A program made the position numbers and the translations under genes. A stretch of DNA of 64,000 bases from Arthrobacter sp. zg-Y919. GTDB lineage: Bacteria > Actinomycetota > Actinomycetes > Actinomycetales > Micrococcaceae. The notes under the pieces were generated by a model. That model did not search any database. It saw nothing but the letters and a program-made list of their open reading frames with translations, and had not been told where the DNA came from. The stretch is taken from contig NZ_CP126242.1 in assembly GCF_030142045.1 (NCBI RefSeq), forward strand, positions 1,488,001 to 1,552,000, given 5' to 3'. Every line of letters starts with the position of its first letter. Within the stretch, counting starts at the first letter, position 1. Positions 25,645 through 34,694 of the stretch are shown piece by piece.

Positions 25645-28254
25645 GTGCCTAACCAGAACCTGAGCCGTGATGAAGCCGCCCTGCGGTCCCGCCTGCTGTC
25701 CGTGACCGCCTACGATGTCCACCTCGACCTGGCCAACGCCGAAGACGAGGGGGCTCCGGGCTTCCATTCCCGCAGCACCATTACCTTCGGTTGTTCCGAG
25801 CCCGGTGCCGGTACGTTCCTGGACTTCATCCACGGCGGCGTGTCTTCCGTGGTCCTGAACGGCATCGAGCTGGACCTGGCGGACGCCGTGGACGACTCCC
25901 GGATCCACCTTCCCGGCCTCAAGGCGGAGAACACCGTGACGGTGGAGGGCACCGCCTTGTACAGCCGCAGCGGCGAAGGCCTGCACCGTTTCCGCGACCC
26001 TGCGGATGGGCGCACGTACCTTTACACCCAGTACGAGCCCGCCGATGCGCGGCGGGTCTTTGCCGATTTTGAGCAGCCGGACCTGAAGGCCTCCTTTTCC
26101 TTCAGCGTGACCGCACCGAGCGGATGGCAGGTCGCGTCCAACGGCGTCGAAACGCAGCGGACGCCGCTGGGTGACGGCACCCTCAGCCGCTGGGAATTCG
26201 CACCCACCCAGCGCATTTCCACCTACATCACCACCGTGCTGGCGGGGCCGTACCACCGCGCCGACGACGAGTGGTCCACCCGGCTCGACGACGGCACGGA
26301 ACTGCGGGTTCCCCTGGCCGCCTACTGCCGGTCCTCCCTGGCCGGGTACTTCGACCCGGAGAACATCTTTGCGGTGACCAAGCAGGGACTGGACTACTTC
26401 CACGACCTCTTTGCCTTCCCGTACCCCTTCGGGAAATACGACTCCGCGTTTGTTCCGGAGTACAACCTGGGTGCCATGGAGAATCCCGGCCTGGTGACGT
26501 TCACGGAGGCCTACGTCTTCCGGTCCCGCGCCACCGAGGCGCAGTACGAAGCGCGGGCGAACACCATCCTGCACGAGATGGCGCACATGTGGTTTGGCGA
26601 CCTGGTCACGATGAAATGGTGGGACGACCTGTGGCTCAAGGAATCGTTTGCCGACTACATGGGTGCCCTGGCCGTGGACCAGGCCACCGACTTCACCAAT
26701 TCCTGGGTCAGCTTCGCGAACCGGCGTAAGGCCTGGGCCTACGTCCAGGACCAGCTGCCCACCACCCATCCCATCGTGGCCGATATTCCGAACCTGGAGG
26801 CGGCGAAGCAGAACTTCGACGGCATCACCTACGCAAAGGGCGCCTCGGTGCTCAAGCAGCTGGTGGCCTACGTCGGGTTTGAAGCCTTTATCGACGCTGC
26901 CCGCGGCTACTTCCGCGACCACGCCTACGGGAACACCACCCTCGCCGACCTCCTGGCCGCCCTGGAAACGGCTTCCGGCCGGGACATGGGCCTCTGGTCC
27001 GCCCGCTGGCTCCAGACCGCCGGCGTTCCTGTCCTGGTCCCGGACACGGAGACCGGCGACGACGGCGCCTACACTTCCGTGGTCATCCGGCAGAACGCAC
27101 CTGACCCCGTGAGCGGAGAACAGGTTCCCCGGCCGCACCGGCTGCGCATTGGCCTCTACGACTTCGACGGCACCGGAGCCCTGGTCCGCACCGACAGCGT
27201 GGAGCTGGATGTCGCCGGGTCCAGGACCGAGGTGCCTGAACTGGTGGGCAAGCAGCGTCCGGCCCTGCTGCTGCTCAACGACGAGGACCTGACGTACGCC
27301 AAGATCCGTTTCGACGACGCGTCGCTGGCCACGCTGCTGGACTCCCTGCACCTGCTGTCCGATCCCCTGGCCCGGGCCATCACCCTCTCAGCCCTGTGGA
27401 ACACGGTCCGCGACGGTGTCCTGAGCGCCAAGGACTACGTCCGGCTCATCCAGCGGGTGGCACCGGTGGAAACCGGGGCCGGAGTGCTCCAGGTCCTGCT
27501 GGACAACGCCCTTAGCGCCATTGAGTACTACGCCCCGGCGCAGCGCCGGGAAGTGCTGCGGGAGGAGTTCTCCACCCACATAGCCGAGCAGCTGGCGGCA
27601 GCAGAACCGGGCAGCGACCGGCAGACCATCTGGGCGCGCGCCGCAGCCGGCGCCGGGCGCCGCAGCAGCAGCCATAACGCACTGCTGCGGGGACTGCTGG
27701 ACGGCAGCGCCGGTATCCAGGATCTTGCTGTGGACTCGGACCTGCGCTGGCGGCTCTGGGTAGCCCTGGCGGCGACCGGTTCCGCCACCGCTGCCGAACT
27801 GGACGCCGAGCTGGCACGGGACAACACGGCGTCGGGACGGGTGGGCTTCACCACCGCGTCCGCCGCTTTCCCGGACCCAGCCGTCAAGGCAGCTGCGTGG
27901 CAGGCAATCATGCACTCCGACGCCTTGTCCAACGAGTTGCTCTCGGCCACCATCACCGGCTTCGGCCTGGGCAGCCACGAACTGCTGGACGGCTATCTGG
28001 ACGACTATTTCGCCTCACTCACGGATGTCTGGTCCGGGCGCAGCATTGAGCTGGCCTCACGCGTGGTCGGCGGACTCTATCCGGGACACCAGGACGCAAT
28101 GCCGGGCATGGTGCCGGCCGATCATCCAGTGGTGCAGAAATCCGTGGAGTGGCTGGAGCTGCATTCCGGCGCTCCGGCGGCGCTGCGGCGGATCATCATC
28201 GAGCAGCAGGACCAGCTGCTGCGTTCACTGCGGGTGCAGGCTGCCGGAATGTAG
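25645..28254 (+). CDS. pepN: aminopeptidase N (M1 zinc metallopeptidase)
   Basis: An 869-aa M1 peptidase that removes N-terminal residues from peptides. The exopeptidase motif GAMEN is at about residues 276-280; the zinc site HEMAHMWFG at 310 is followed by the third ligand Glu at about 333 (KESFADYMG). The ERAP-like C-terminal helical domain covers about 520-869. I chose GTG 25645; an in-frame TTG at 25633 has only 3 nt to GGAAG. The TTGAAT ending 6 nt before the GTG resembles the layout before the ABC gene at 49270 and could make the mRNA leaderless. Confidence 0.95.
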   Translation: MPNQNLSRDEAALRSRLLSVTAYDVHLDLANAEDEGAPGFHSRSTITFGCSEPGAGTFLDFIHGGVSSVVLNGIELDLADAVDDSRIHLPGLKAENTVTVEGTALYSRSGEGLHRFRDPADGRTYLYTQYEPADARRVFADFEQPDLKASFSFSVTAPSGWQVASNGVETQRTPLGDGTLSRWEFAPTQRISTYITTVLAGPYHRADDEWSTRLDDGTELRVPLAAYCRSSLAGYFDPENIFAVTKQGLDYFHDLFAFPYPFGKYDSAFVPEYNLGAMENPGLVTFTEAYVFRSRATEAQYEARANTILHEMAHMWFGDLVTMKWWDDLWLKESFADYMGALAVDQATDFTNSWVSFANRRKAWAYVQDQLPTTHPIVADIPNLEAAKQNFDGITYAKGASVLKQLVAYVGFEAFIDAARGYFRDHAYGNTTLADLLAALETASGRDMGLWSARWLQTAGVPVLVPDTETGDDGAYTSVVIRQNAPDPVSGEQVPRPHRLRIGLYDFDGTGALVRTDSVELDVAGSRTEVPELVGKQRPALLLLNDEDLTYAKIRFDDASLATLLDSLHLLSDPLARAITLSALWNTVRDGVLSAKDYVRLIQRVAPVETGAGVLQVLLDNALSAIEYYAPAQRREVLREEFSTHIAEQLAAAEPGSDRQTIWARAAAGAGRRSSSHNALLRGLLDGSAGIQDLAVDSDLRWRLWVALAATGSATAAELDAELARDNTASGRVGFTTASAAFPDPAVKAAAWQAIMHSDALSNELLSATITGFGLGSHELLDGYLDDYFASLTDVWSGRSIELASRVVGGLYPGHQDAMPGMVPADHPVVQKSVEWLELHSGAPAALRRIIIEQQDQLLRSLRVQAAGM

Positions 28255-28267
28255 CCTGCGGAATCCG

Positions 28268-28304
28268 GCCGGGCGGGGGGCTGTGCGCTGCCCGCCCGTC
28301 CGGC
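28268..28304. terminator. GC-rich hairpin between convergent pepN and cupin genes
   Basis: GCCGGGCGGG can pair with CCCGCCC..CCGGC across the short gap between the two stops. A T-tract is missing, so it is a weak candidate for a bidirectional terminator. Confidence 0.4.
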
Positions 28305-28643
28305 TTAGGCCAGCTGCGGCTTCGCCACCGTCAGGAGGATGGCGGAGTCCTCCAGCGCCGCCACGGAATGCCGGGCCTGCGGAACGATCAGCAGGTCCCC
28401 GGCGGAGCCGTCCCAGGTGTTGCCTTCGGCGGAGAGGGCAACCCGCCCTTTGAGGACATAGATCGTGGCCTCCCCGGGATTCTCATGCTCGTCCATCACA
28501 AACCCGGAGCCGAGGGCGATGACGGTCTGCCGCAGGACGTGCTCGTGTCCCCCGTAGACCGTGGAGGCGCTGCGTCCGCTGGCCGCCTGCCGTGCTGATT
28601 CGAGGTGTTGGCGGGCAAGGGCGGTCAGCGACTTTTTCTCCAT
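28305..28643 (-). CDS. cupin-domain protein
   Basis: A 112-aa single-domain cupin: beta strands with HVLRQTVIALGSGFVMDEHE followed by GEATIYVLKGRVALS match cupin motif 1 (His and Glu metal ligands), and GDLLIVPQARHSV is motif 2 with the last His. It probably binds one metal ion; substrate unknown. Convergent with pepN, and followed on the minus strand by the pepN-side hairpin. Confidence 0.88.
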   Translation of the reverse strand: MEKKSLTALARQHLESARQAASGRSASTVYGGHEHVLRQTVIALGSGFVMDEHENPGEATIYVLKGRVALSAEGNTWDGSAGDLLIVPQARHSVAALEDSAILLTVAKPQLA

Positions 28644-28656
28644 TTGCGCAGTCTAG

Positions 28657-28696
28657 GCCCACGGACCGCCGCCGGGTAGCGCGGTGGCCCGTGGGC
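28657..28696 (-). terminator. hairpin 3' of the lipoate-ligase family gene
   Basis: GCCCACGG (28657-28664) pairs with CCGTGGGC (28689-28696), with an inner ACCGC/GCGGT stem. It lies 8 bp past the stop at 28704. No T-run follows. Confidence 0.5.
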
Positions 28697-28703
28697 AGGG
28701 CTG

Positions 28704-29780
28704 CTAGGGAACCCGGTTCAGCCACTCCGGGGTATCGAACTTGTCCTTGACCTTCTGCTGGGCAAGGGCGATTTCCTCGTCGGTAATGCCGGTCTGGACG
28801 GCACCGTACCGGCCCGCGAAGGTATCCATCATCGTGGCGATGATGTCCTCGCGGGAGAGCCCGGTCTGGCGCTTCAGCGGGTCCACCCGCTTCTTGGCAC
28901 TGGTGGTGCCCTTGTCGGAGAGCTTTTCCTTGCCGATACGCAGGACTTCGACCATCTTGTCGGCGTCGATGTTGTAGGACATGGTGACGTGGTGCAGCAT
29001 GCCGCCGCTGCTGAACCGCTTCTGCGCGGCGCCGCCGATCTTGCCCTGGTCGGTGGCCATGTCATTCAGTGGAACGTACCAGGCCTGGATGCCGAGTTTC
29101 TTCAGGGATTCCATCACCCAGGCGTCCAGGAAGGGATAGGAATCGGCGAAACTCAGGCCATCCACGAGGGACTGGGGAATGTAGAGGGAGTACGTGATGG
29201 CGTTGCCGTGTTCCATGAACATGGCTCCCCCGCCGGTGATGCGCCGGACCACGGTCACCCCGTGCCGTTCCGCGCCGTCGGGGTCCACTTCGTTCTTCAG
29301 CGACTGGAAGCTGCCGATGACGACGGACGGCGATTCCCATTCCCAGAACCGGAGGGTGGGATTGCGGCGGCCGGCCCCGACTTCCTCGGCGAGGACCTCG
29401 TCCATGGCCACGTGCATATGCGTCGACAGCGGCGTGGGGGGAATGATTTCCCACTGGTGGTCGCCCCACCCGGTCGCTTTGCCGAGGGCGCGGCGGACGG
29501 CGGTTGCCACGGCTTCCGGCGAGAAGCCGAAAAGGACGGCGTCCGAGGGCAGCCGCAGACGCACGGCCTCGGCAATGTCACCGAAGGAAGTCTCGGCGGG
29601 CAGGCCCTCGAGTGCCGCGTTGATGTCCCCCAACGCTTCATCCGGTTCCAGGAAGAAGTCACCGCCAAGGGAAACTCCGGCCAGCCGGCCGTCGCGGACA
29701 TCCAGATCCACTACAACCAGCTTGCCGCCGGGGACCTTGTATTCCCCGTGCCGGCGGCCGCTGTTATCTGCGCTTGCCAT
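28704..29780 (-). CDS. lipoate--protein ligase family protein (BPL/LplA fold)
   Basis: A 358-aa protein. Residues 1-100 form a small domain resembling the C-terminal accessory domain of LplA-type ligases, here placed first. The biotin/lipoate A/B ligase domain follows, with VVRRITGGGAMFMEHGNAITYSLY (lipoyl-AMP loop RRxxGGGxxxxxxG; about residues 180-203) and the conserved lysine in DQGKIGGAAQ. It likely attaches lipoate or octanoate to E2/GcvH proteins. ATG 29780 has AGAGGAGT just upstream; the longer frame to 30044 runs through rpmE2 and is not real. Confidence 0.85.
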   Translation of the reverse strand: MASADNSGRRHGEYKVPGGKLVVVDLDVRDGRLAGVSLGGDFFLEPDEALGDINAALEGLPAETSFGDIAEAVRLRLPSDAVLFGFSPEAVATAVRRALGKATGWGDHQWEIIPPTPLSTHMHVAMDEVLAEEVGAGRRNPTLRFWEWESPSVVIGSFQSLKNEVDPDGAERHGVTVVRRITGGGAMFMEHGNAITYSLYIPQSLVDGLSFADSYPFLDAWVMESLKKLGIQAWYVPLNDMATDQGKIGGAAQKRFSSGGMLHHVTMSYNIDADKMVEVLRIGKEKLSDKGTTSAKKRVDPLKRQTGLSREDIIATMMDTFAGRYGAVQTGITDEEIALAQQKVKDKFDTPEWLNRVP

Positions 29781-29893
29781 CGAGACTCCTCTGTTGGAAC
29801 CGGTGCCGGGACCGGACGGTCCCTCTGACAGGGAAAGGCCCGCCGGGCTGATGCCGACGGACCTCTCCAGGTACTGCTGTGTTTCCGGACTGG

Positions 29894-30151
29894 CTACTTC
29901 TTGCCGCCGAAGCCCTTGAAGCGGGCGTTGAAGCGCTCGACGCGGCCGGCGGAGTCCATGATGCGCTGCTTGCCCGTGTAGAACGGGTGCGATGCGGAGG
30001 AGATTTCCACCTCGATGAGCGGGTAGGTGTTTCCGTCTTCCCACTCAATCGTCTTGGAGGAGGTGGCGGTCGAGGCCGTCAGGAAAGCGGTGTCGGACGC
30101 GAGGTCACGGAAGACAACCGGTGCATACTTGGGGTGGATATCAGACTTCAC
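29894..30151 (-). CDS. rpmE2: 50S ribosomal protein L31, type B (zinc-independent)
   Basis: An 85-aa bL31 paralogue. It begins with GTG at 30151 ([15 protein letters not shown]), with AGAAGG 7 nt upstream, and lacks the CxxC zinc ligands of the type A form, so it is the zinc-free version that replaces L31A under zinc limitation in many bacteria. No convincing Zur box is visible upstream. The ATG at 30190 would add a lysine-rich tail not typical of the family. Confidence 0.93.
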   Translation of the reverse strand: MKSDIHPKYAPVVFRDLASDTAFLTASTATSSKTIEWEDGNTYPLIEVEISSASHPFYTGKQRIMDSAGRVERFNARFKGFGGKK

Positions 30152-30210
30152 AGTTTTACCTTCTTTTGGTGCCTGGATTTTGCCAGCCACGGTGTGGTTG
30201 AAAGCTTTAT

Positions 30211-30229
30211 TGGCCGTGCATTGCGGCCA
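30211..30229 (-). promoter_or_regulatory. dyad upstream of rpmE2
   Basis: TGGCCG-7 nt-CGGCCA, a perfect 6-bp inverted repeat 60 bp before the rpmE2 start, in the likely promoter zone. It does not resemble an AT-rich Zur site. Possible operator; unproven. Confidence 0.3.
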
Positions 30230-30283
30230 GCAACCAATACTAACGCATTTAGGGTTCCGGCAGGAAACGACACGGGCCCGGAT

Positions 30284-31189
30284 TCAGGACAACGGCCGGG
30301 TTCCCCAGTGTGTGTTGACGGCCGTGATGGTCGAGGTGACCCCCTGGATCAACCCGGTGATTTCGATCCGCAGCGGACGGTAGTAGTCGTCCAGGTACAA
30401 CACGAAGGAGCCGGCCGGCAGCACCGCTGATGAGCCTGGCTCCCCGGCGGCTTCCTTTCCGGCTGCTTCCTGCCCAGCCGTATCGAAGCTGCCGCTGAGC
30501 CGGGTGTATACCGTTCCGTCTGCGCCGTAGTCCACCGCAACCTGTTCCGCCGGAGCAAGCAGGCCCGCGACCCGTTCGGGCCGCACGGTGAGTTCCGCGG
30601 CATCGGCAAGGACAGCCGCGTAGGCCTCCTCCGCAGTCCCCGCAGGGTCTGCGGAAATGTCCGCTTCCGCCTGGTGCAGCACCCGGTGCCCTTCACGGAT
30701 GCTGATCCCCAGGTCCTCGTCCGTGTCCTGCAGGGTCATGGCGAAGCCCGGAGTCGTCATGAAACGGACGTCGTAGGTGCCGGCGGGCAGCCAGCTGGTG
30801 CTGGTCTGCAGGGTTTGGACGCCGCCCTCCCCCGCTGCCATGGCAGCGGAGACACAGGCTCCGGCCTCAGGGCCAGGCATCGGCCCGGGGTCCCGGCGGA
30901 GCATCCACTGGCACGCGTCCTGGACTGCCTGCGGCATGCCCGCCTGACGTCCGGTGACATCCACCGGTGACTGTGACGGTGACGCCGACGGTGCAGGTTC
31001 CGTGGACGGGACAGGCGCAGGCCGGGGGTGGGCAGGAGCTGCAACCGGCGGCACGGACGGGGACCGCGAAGCTGCAGCCTGGCGCTCCCGCAGCTGATCC
31101 GCCGTCGGACCACAGGCGGACACCGTCAGCAGCAACCCCGCACACAGTGCCAGCACGGTACCTTGCCGGGTCTTTGCACGGGATTCCAT
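30284..31189 (-). CDS. putative secreted lipoprotein, function unknown
   Basis: A 301-aa protein. It has a lipoprotein signal peptide: Arg/Lys n-region, hydrophobic VLALCAGLLLTVSAC, lipobox VSAC with Cys at about residue 25. A Pro/Ser/Ala-rich linker (about 35-80) and a C-terminal domain of about 200 residues follow. The end (GSFVLYLDDYYRPLRIEITG) recalls LppX/LprG-like lipid-binding lipoproteins, but I would not assign that. The ATG at 31189 has GGAG 6 nt upstream; the longer frame to 31342 overlaps the methyltransferase gene. Confidence 0.75.
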   Translation of the reverse strand: MESRAKTRQGTVLALCAGLLLTVSACGPTADQLRERQAAASRSPSVPPVAAPAHPRPAPVPSTEPAPSASPSQSPVDVTGRQAGMPQAVQDACQWMLRRDPGPMPGPEAGACVSAAMAAGEGGVQTLQTSTSWLPAGTYDVRFMTTPGFAMTLQDTDEDLGISIREGHRVLHQAEADISADPAGTAEEAYAAVLADAAELTVRPERVAGLLAPAEQVAVDYGADGTVYTRLSGSFDTAGQEAAGKEAAGEPGSSAVLPAGSFVLYLDDYYRPLRIEITGLIQGVTSTITAVNTHWGTRPLS

Positions 31190-31283
31190 GGCTGCTCCGC
31201 TGGCGTCCTCAGGGGGTCGGTGGCTGGGGCACAGTCTGGCACCTGGGGGGCCGCAGGGTAAGGGCAATGGCCCCTGAACGGGG

Positions 31284-32087
31284 TTAGGGCCGGCACTCCC
31301 AGAACGCCACAGCACTGGCGGCGGCAACGTTGAGTGAATCAACGCCTCCGCTCATCGGAATCCGTACCGCAAGATCGACACCGGCAAGGGTGGTGTCCGC
31401 CAGGCCGTCGCCTTCCGTCCCGAGGACCAGGGCCAGCCGCGGGTCGCGCCGGGCGCTGAGCTCATCCAGCGTCAGCGAGTCCTCACGCAGGGCGAGGGCC
31501 GCGGAAACGAACCCTGCCTCCCGGAGCTCTTCGAGCTGTCCGGGCCAGTCCGTCAGGCGTACCCACGGGACCTGGAACACTGTTCCCATGCTCACCCGGA
31601 TGGCCCGGCGGTAGAGGGGATCCGCACAGCGGGGCGTGACCAGGACGGCGTCGACCTGCAGGGCTGCGGCGGAACGGAAGATGGCGCCGATGTTGGTGTG
31701 GTCGACAATGTCCTCCAGCACGGCGACCCGGCGGGCGGTAGCCAGCACGTCCGCGAGGTCCAGCGGAGCAGGGCGTTCCATGGCGGCAAGGGCACCCCGG
31801 TGCAGATGGAAGCCGGTAATTTCCTCCAGGACCTCCGCCGTACCGACGAAGGCGGGAACATCGGGGAACCGCTCCAGGATGTCCTGCAGGTCGGGCAGCC
31901 ACTTTTCGGCCAGGAAGAAGGACCGCGGGCGGTGCCCGGCGTCAACGGCCCGGCGCAGGACCTTGGAGGATTCGGCTATGTACATGCCCTCCTCCGGTTC
32001 ACGCCGGCGCCGCAGGGACGTGTCAGTCAGGGAGGTGTAGTCGGAAACACGGGGATCGCCGGCCGACAGCAGGTACTGAAGGTTCAC
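31284..32087 (-). CDS. TrmH/SpoU family RNA 2'-O-methyltransferase
   Basis: A 267-aa SPOUT enzyme. The N-terminal substrate-binding domain (1-100) includes EEGMYIAESSKVLRRAVDAG. The knot domain carries motif 1 VLEDIVDHTNIGAIFRSAAAL, motif 2 LALVLGTEGDGL and motif 3 IPMSGGVDSLNVAAASAVAF (SAM site, Asn and Ser conserved). It methylates a ribose in rRNA or tRNA; the exact target is unknown. GTG start at 32087. It lies 13 bp behind an ABC ATPase gene on the same strand. Confidence 0.92.
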   Translation of the reverse strand: MNLQYLLSAGDPRVSDYTSLTDTSLRRRREPEEGMYIAESSKVLRRAVDAGHRPRSFFLAEKWLPDLQDILERFPDVPAFVGTAEVLEEITGFHLHRGALAAMERPAPLDLADVLATARRVAVLEDIVDHTNIGAIFRSAAALQVDAVLVTPRCADPLYRRAIRVSMGTVFQVPWVRLTDWPGQLEELREAGFVSAALALREDSLTLDELSARRDPRLALVLGTEGDGLADTTLAGVDLAVRIPMSGGVDSLNVAAASAVAFWECRP

Positions 32088-32100
32088 CCGGGGCCTGCTC

Positions 32101-32889
32101 CTAGCCGCGCCGGGCGGTGGCGGAATACCGGCCGTCCTCGCGCCGGAGGTCCAGCGGGAGGTCGAATGCCGTGCTCAGGTGTTCTTCGGTGAGCACCTCG
32201 TCGATGGGACCGGCGGCCACAACGCCGCCGTCGCGCAGCAGCAGGGCATGCGTAAAGCCGGTGGGAACTTCTTCCAGATGGTGGGTGACCAGCACCATGG
32301 CCGGGGCTTCTTCGTCGCGGGCCAGTTCGCCGAGGCGGAAGAGCAGGTCTTCGCGCCCGGCCAGGTCCAGGCCTGCTGCAGGTTCGTCCAGCAGCAGCAG
32401 TTCGGGATCCGTCATCAGGGCGCGCGCAATCTGCACCCGCTTGCGTTCACCTTCGCTGAGCGAGGAGAAGCGGCGGTTCATGAAGGTGGACATGCCCCAC
32501 TCGTGCAGTAGGCGGAAGGCGCGGCGCTCGTCGAGCTTTTCGTACTTCTCGCGCCAGCGTCCGGTCATCCCGTAGGACGCCGTGAGCACGACATTGAGGA
32601 CGGTTTCGTCTTCCGGGATCTGTCCGGCCAGGGCTGCGGAGGCCAGGCCGATACGGGGGCGGAGTTCAAAAACGTCCACCGCACCCAGGACTTCATCGAG
32701 GATTCCCGCTACGCCGCGCGTGGGGTGCATCCGGCCGCTGGCAATCTGCAGCAGCGTGGTCTTGCCGGCACCGTTGGGGCCCATGATCACCCAACGTTCG
32801 CCTTCCCTGACCTGCCAGTTCACGCCGTCCAACAGGGTTTTACCGCCGCGGACAACGCTTACACCGGCAAATTCAAGAACATCACTCAT
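32101..32889 (-). CDS. stand-alone ABC ATPase
   Basis: A 262-aa single ABC domain. Walker A is GPNGAGKTTLL at about residue 39, the signature is LSEGERKRVQIARAL, Walker B LLLLDEPAAGLDL, and the switch His follows in VTHHLEEVP. No membrane partner is adjacent. The ModF-like or YbiT-like single-domain form is used by several uncharacterised ATPases. I prefer ATG 32889 (MSDVLEF); an in-frame ATG at 32901 is possible. No Shine-Dalgarno sequence. Heads a two-gene unit with the RNA methyltransferase; divergent from serB. Confidence 0.88.
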   Translation of the reverse strand: MSDVLEFAGVSVVRGGKTLLDGVNWQVREGERWVIMGPNGAGKTTLLQIASGRMHPTRGVAGILDEVLGAVDVFELRPRIGLASAALAGQIPEDETVLNVVLTASYGMTGRWREKYEKLDERRAFRLLHEWGMSTFMNRRFSSLSEGERKRVQIARALMTDPELLLLDEPAAGLDLAGREDLLFRLGELARDEEAPAMVLVTHHLEEVPTGFTHALLLRDGGVVAAGPIDEVLTEEHLSTAFDLPLDLRREDGRYSATARRG

Positions 32890-33015
32890 AGCACTAGACA
32901 TTAGGCTAAGGAAAGGGGCATTGGCCAAACGATAGGCCGCAGCGGCCACGTGGCCGCTGCCGGGAATCCCCTGCCGAACAGGTACCTACCCGCTGGACCG
33001 AACAGAACGGAAACC

Positions 33016-33921
33016 ATGCCCAACTCCCCTGAATACAGTGTCGTCAGCTACGGACGGGACCTGTCCGACGCGTACCTGGGTGCCGTGCAGGGGGCCGTCA
33101 CCGGTCTGGGCGCGCGGATCGTGGAGCTGGAGAACGCGGTGGGAGACGGTTACACGGTGTCCAAGCTGTATGTGGCGTACGACGGCGGCCTGGCGCGGCT
33201 GAGGCGGTGCGTTGCCGCGGCGGCGGCAGCGGTGCCGGACAAGCGGGGCGGTGAGCACAGTGCCGTGGTTCCGCCGTCGCTGCTGGAGGATGCGCGGAAG
33301 CTGCTGGTGATGGACGTGGACTCGACCCTGATCAAGCAGGAGGTTATCGAGCTGCTGGCAGCCCACGCGGGCCGTGAAGCGGAGGTGGCCGCCGTGACCG
33401 AGGCGGCCATGCGCGGCGAACTGGACTTCGCCGCCAGCCTGCACGCCCGGGTGAAGACCCTCGCCGGGCTGCCGGCGTCGGTCATTGACGAGGTGGGCGC
33501 ACGGATCGAGCTCTCGGACGGCGCGGAACTCCTCGTGAAGGAGTTCCTGGCCGCCGGGCACGGGGTTGCCGTGGTGTCCGGTGGTTTCAGCCAGGTACTG
33601 GATCCGCTGGCGGACCGCCTGCGGCTGAGCTTCCGGCGGGCGAACCTGCTGGACATCGAGGACGGCGTCCTGACCGGCGCGGTGTCCGGGGAAGTCGTCG
33701 ACCGTGCGGTGAAGGCGCGGTCACTGGCCGAGTGGGCACGGACACTGGATGTGGCACCGGGCCACACCATCGCGGTGGGCGACGGCGCCAATGACCTGGA
33801 CATGCTTGCGGCGGCCGCACTGGGGGTGGCGTTTAACGCCAAACCGGCAGTGCAGGCCGCCGCGGATGCCGTGCTGAACCTGCCACGCCTGGACGTGGTG
33901 CAGCACTTCGTGAAGCTCTAG
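33016..33921 (+). CDS. serB: phosphoserine phosphatase
   Basis: Last step of serine synthesis: phosphoserine to serine. The 301-aa HAD hydrolase has an N-terminal ACT-like domain (1-85), the nucleophile motif VMDVDSTLIKQE at about 98, motif 2 VVSGGFSQV (Ser/Thr), and motif 4 VGDGANDLDML near 258. Start at ATG 33016 (weak GGAAA). Its TAG stop and the stop of the convergent SDR gene share the palindrome CTAG. Confidence 0.94.
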   Translation: MPNSPEYSVVSYGRDLSDAYLGAVQGAVTGLGARIVELENAVGDGYTVSKLYVAYDGGLARLRRCVAAAAAAVPDKRGGEHSAVVPPSLLEDARKLLVMDVDSTLIKQEVIELLAAHAGREAEVAAVTEAAMRGELDFAASLHARVKTLAGLPASVIDEVGARIELSDGAELLVKEFLAAGHGVAVVSGGFSQVLDPLADRLRLSFRRANLLDIEDGVLTGAVSGEVVDRAVKARSLAEWARTLDVAPGHTIAVGDGANDLDMLAAAALGVAFNAKPAVQAAADAVLNLPRLDVVQHFVKL

Positions 33922-34694
33922 GCGGGGCCGCCCGCAGAGTCCGCCGCCGCGCCGGCGGCCAGGTAATCGGCGCCGCCCACGTATTCGGTGTGACCGGAGG
34001 CGACGTCGGCGGTGGCCATGCGGGCCACTTCTGCACCGAACTCCTGCACCGAATACAGCCGGCCGGCTTCCTCGCGGCGGGCTTCAATGGCACCGGGGTT
34101 GGCCCGGTCCAACAGGGTGGCCGTCACCGTGCCCTCGATCATGTCACCGGAGACCACAACGAGGGTGATGCCCTTTTCCTCCAGCTGCGGGAGCATGCTG
34201 CGCAGGGCATCCTCACCGGCGCGCTTGCTGAGGGCCACGGCTTCGTACTCCGGCATGGTCGGAACCGAGCGGATGAAATGCGCCTGGTGGCTGGTCACAA
34301 AGACCACCCGCGAACCGGACGGCATCACCTCTAGGGCGGCGGTGAGCATGTTCACCTGTGCGTCGCGGTTCAGCTTCAGTGCGTAGTTTTCCTCCACCCC
34401 GGTTTCCATTCCGCCGGAGGCGTTGAGGACCAGTACGTCGAGCCCGCCGAAGTTTTCCTTTGCCGCGGCGATCAGTGCCGCAGTGCCTTCGGCCGCGGTG
34501 AGGTCGGCGCCGACGGCGACTGCGCGTCCACCGGCCTCCTCAATGGCAGCGACCACCTTGTTGGCACGCGGTGCCTTCTGGCGGTAATTGACGACGACGC
34601 CTGCGCCTTCGGCAGCGAGGAACCGGGCAACCTCGGCTCCGATTCCACGCGATGATCCGGTGACTATCGCGGCTTTGCCTTCCAGCAGGCCCAT
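33918..34694 (-). CDS. SDR family oxidoreductase with atypical catalytic motif
   Basis: A 258-aa Rossmann protein. The cofactor loop is VTGSSRGIGAEVARFL; the NAG-like motif reads LNASGG; the catalytic Ser is in VFVTSHQ. Instead of a canonical YxxxK it has EYEAVALSKRAGEDAL, where Tyr sits seven residues before Lys. This arrangement is typical of one actinobacterial SDR subfamily, in my recollection, whose substrate is unknown. ATG 34694 with AAAAGGAG 5-6 nt upstream. Next gene upstream on the strand is fabG, 123 bp away. Confidence 0.85.
   Translation of the reverse strand: MGLLEGKAAIVTGSSRGIGAEVARFLAAEGAGVVVNYRQKAPRANKVVAAIEEAGGRAVAVGADLTAAEGTAALIAAAKENFGGLDVLVLNASGGMETGVEENYALKLNRDAQVNMLTAALEVMPSGSRVVFVTSHQAHFIRSVPTMPEYEAVALSKRAGEDALRSMLPQLEEKGITLVVVSGDMIEGTVTATLLDRANPGAIEARREEAGRLYSVQEFGAEVARMATADVASGHTEYVGGADYLAAGAAADSAGGPA

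Noticed and set aside
24436..27351. A 971-aa open frame on the minus strand opposite pepN and the YeiH gene
   Set aside because: Low-complexity Gln/Gly/Arg text from reading GC-rich codons backwards; crosses two clear genes.
29781..30044. Upstream extension of the lipoate ligase gene
   Set aside because: It reads through rpmE2 in another frame; ATG 29780 has its own AGAGGAGT.
32950..33015. Earlier start for serB
   Set aside because: Adds 22 residues unlike SerB; ATG 33016 gives the usual start.
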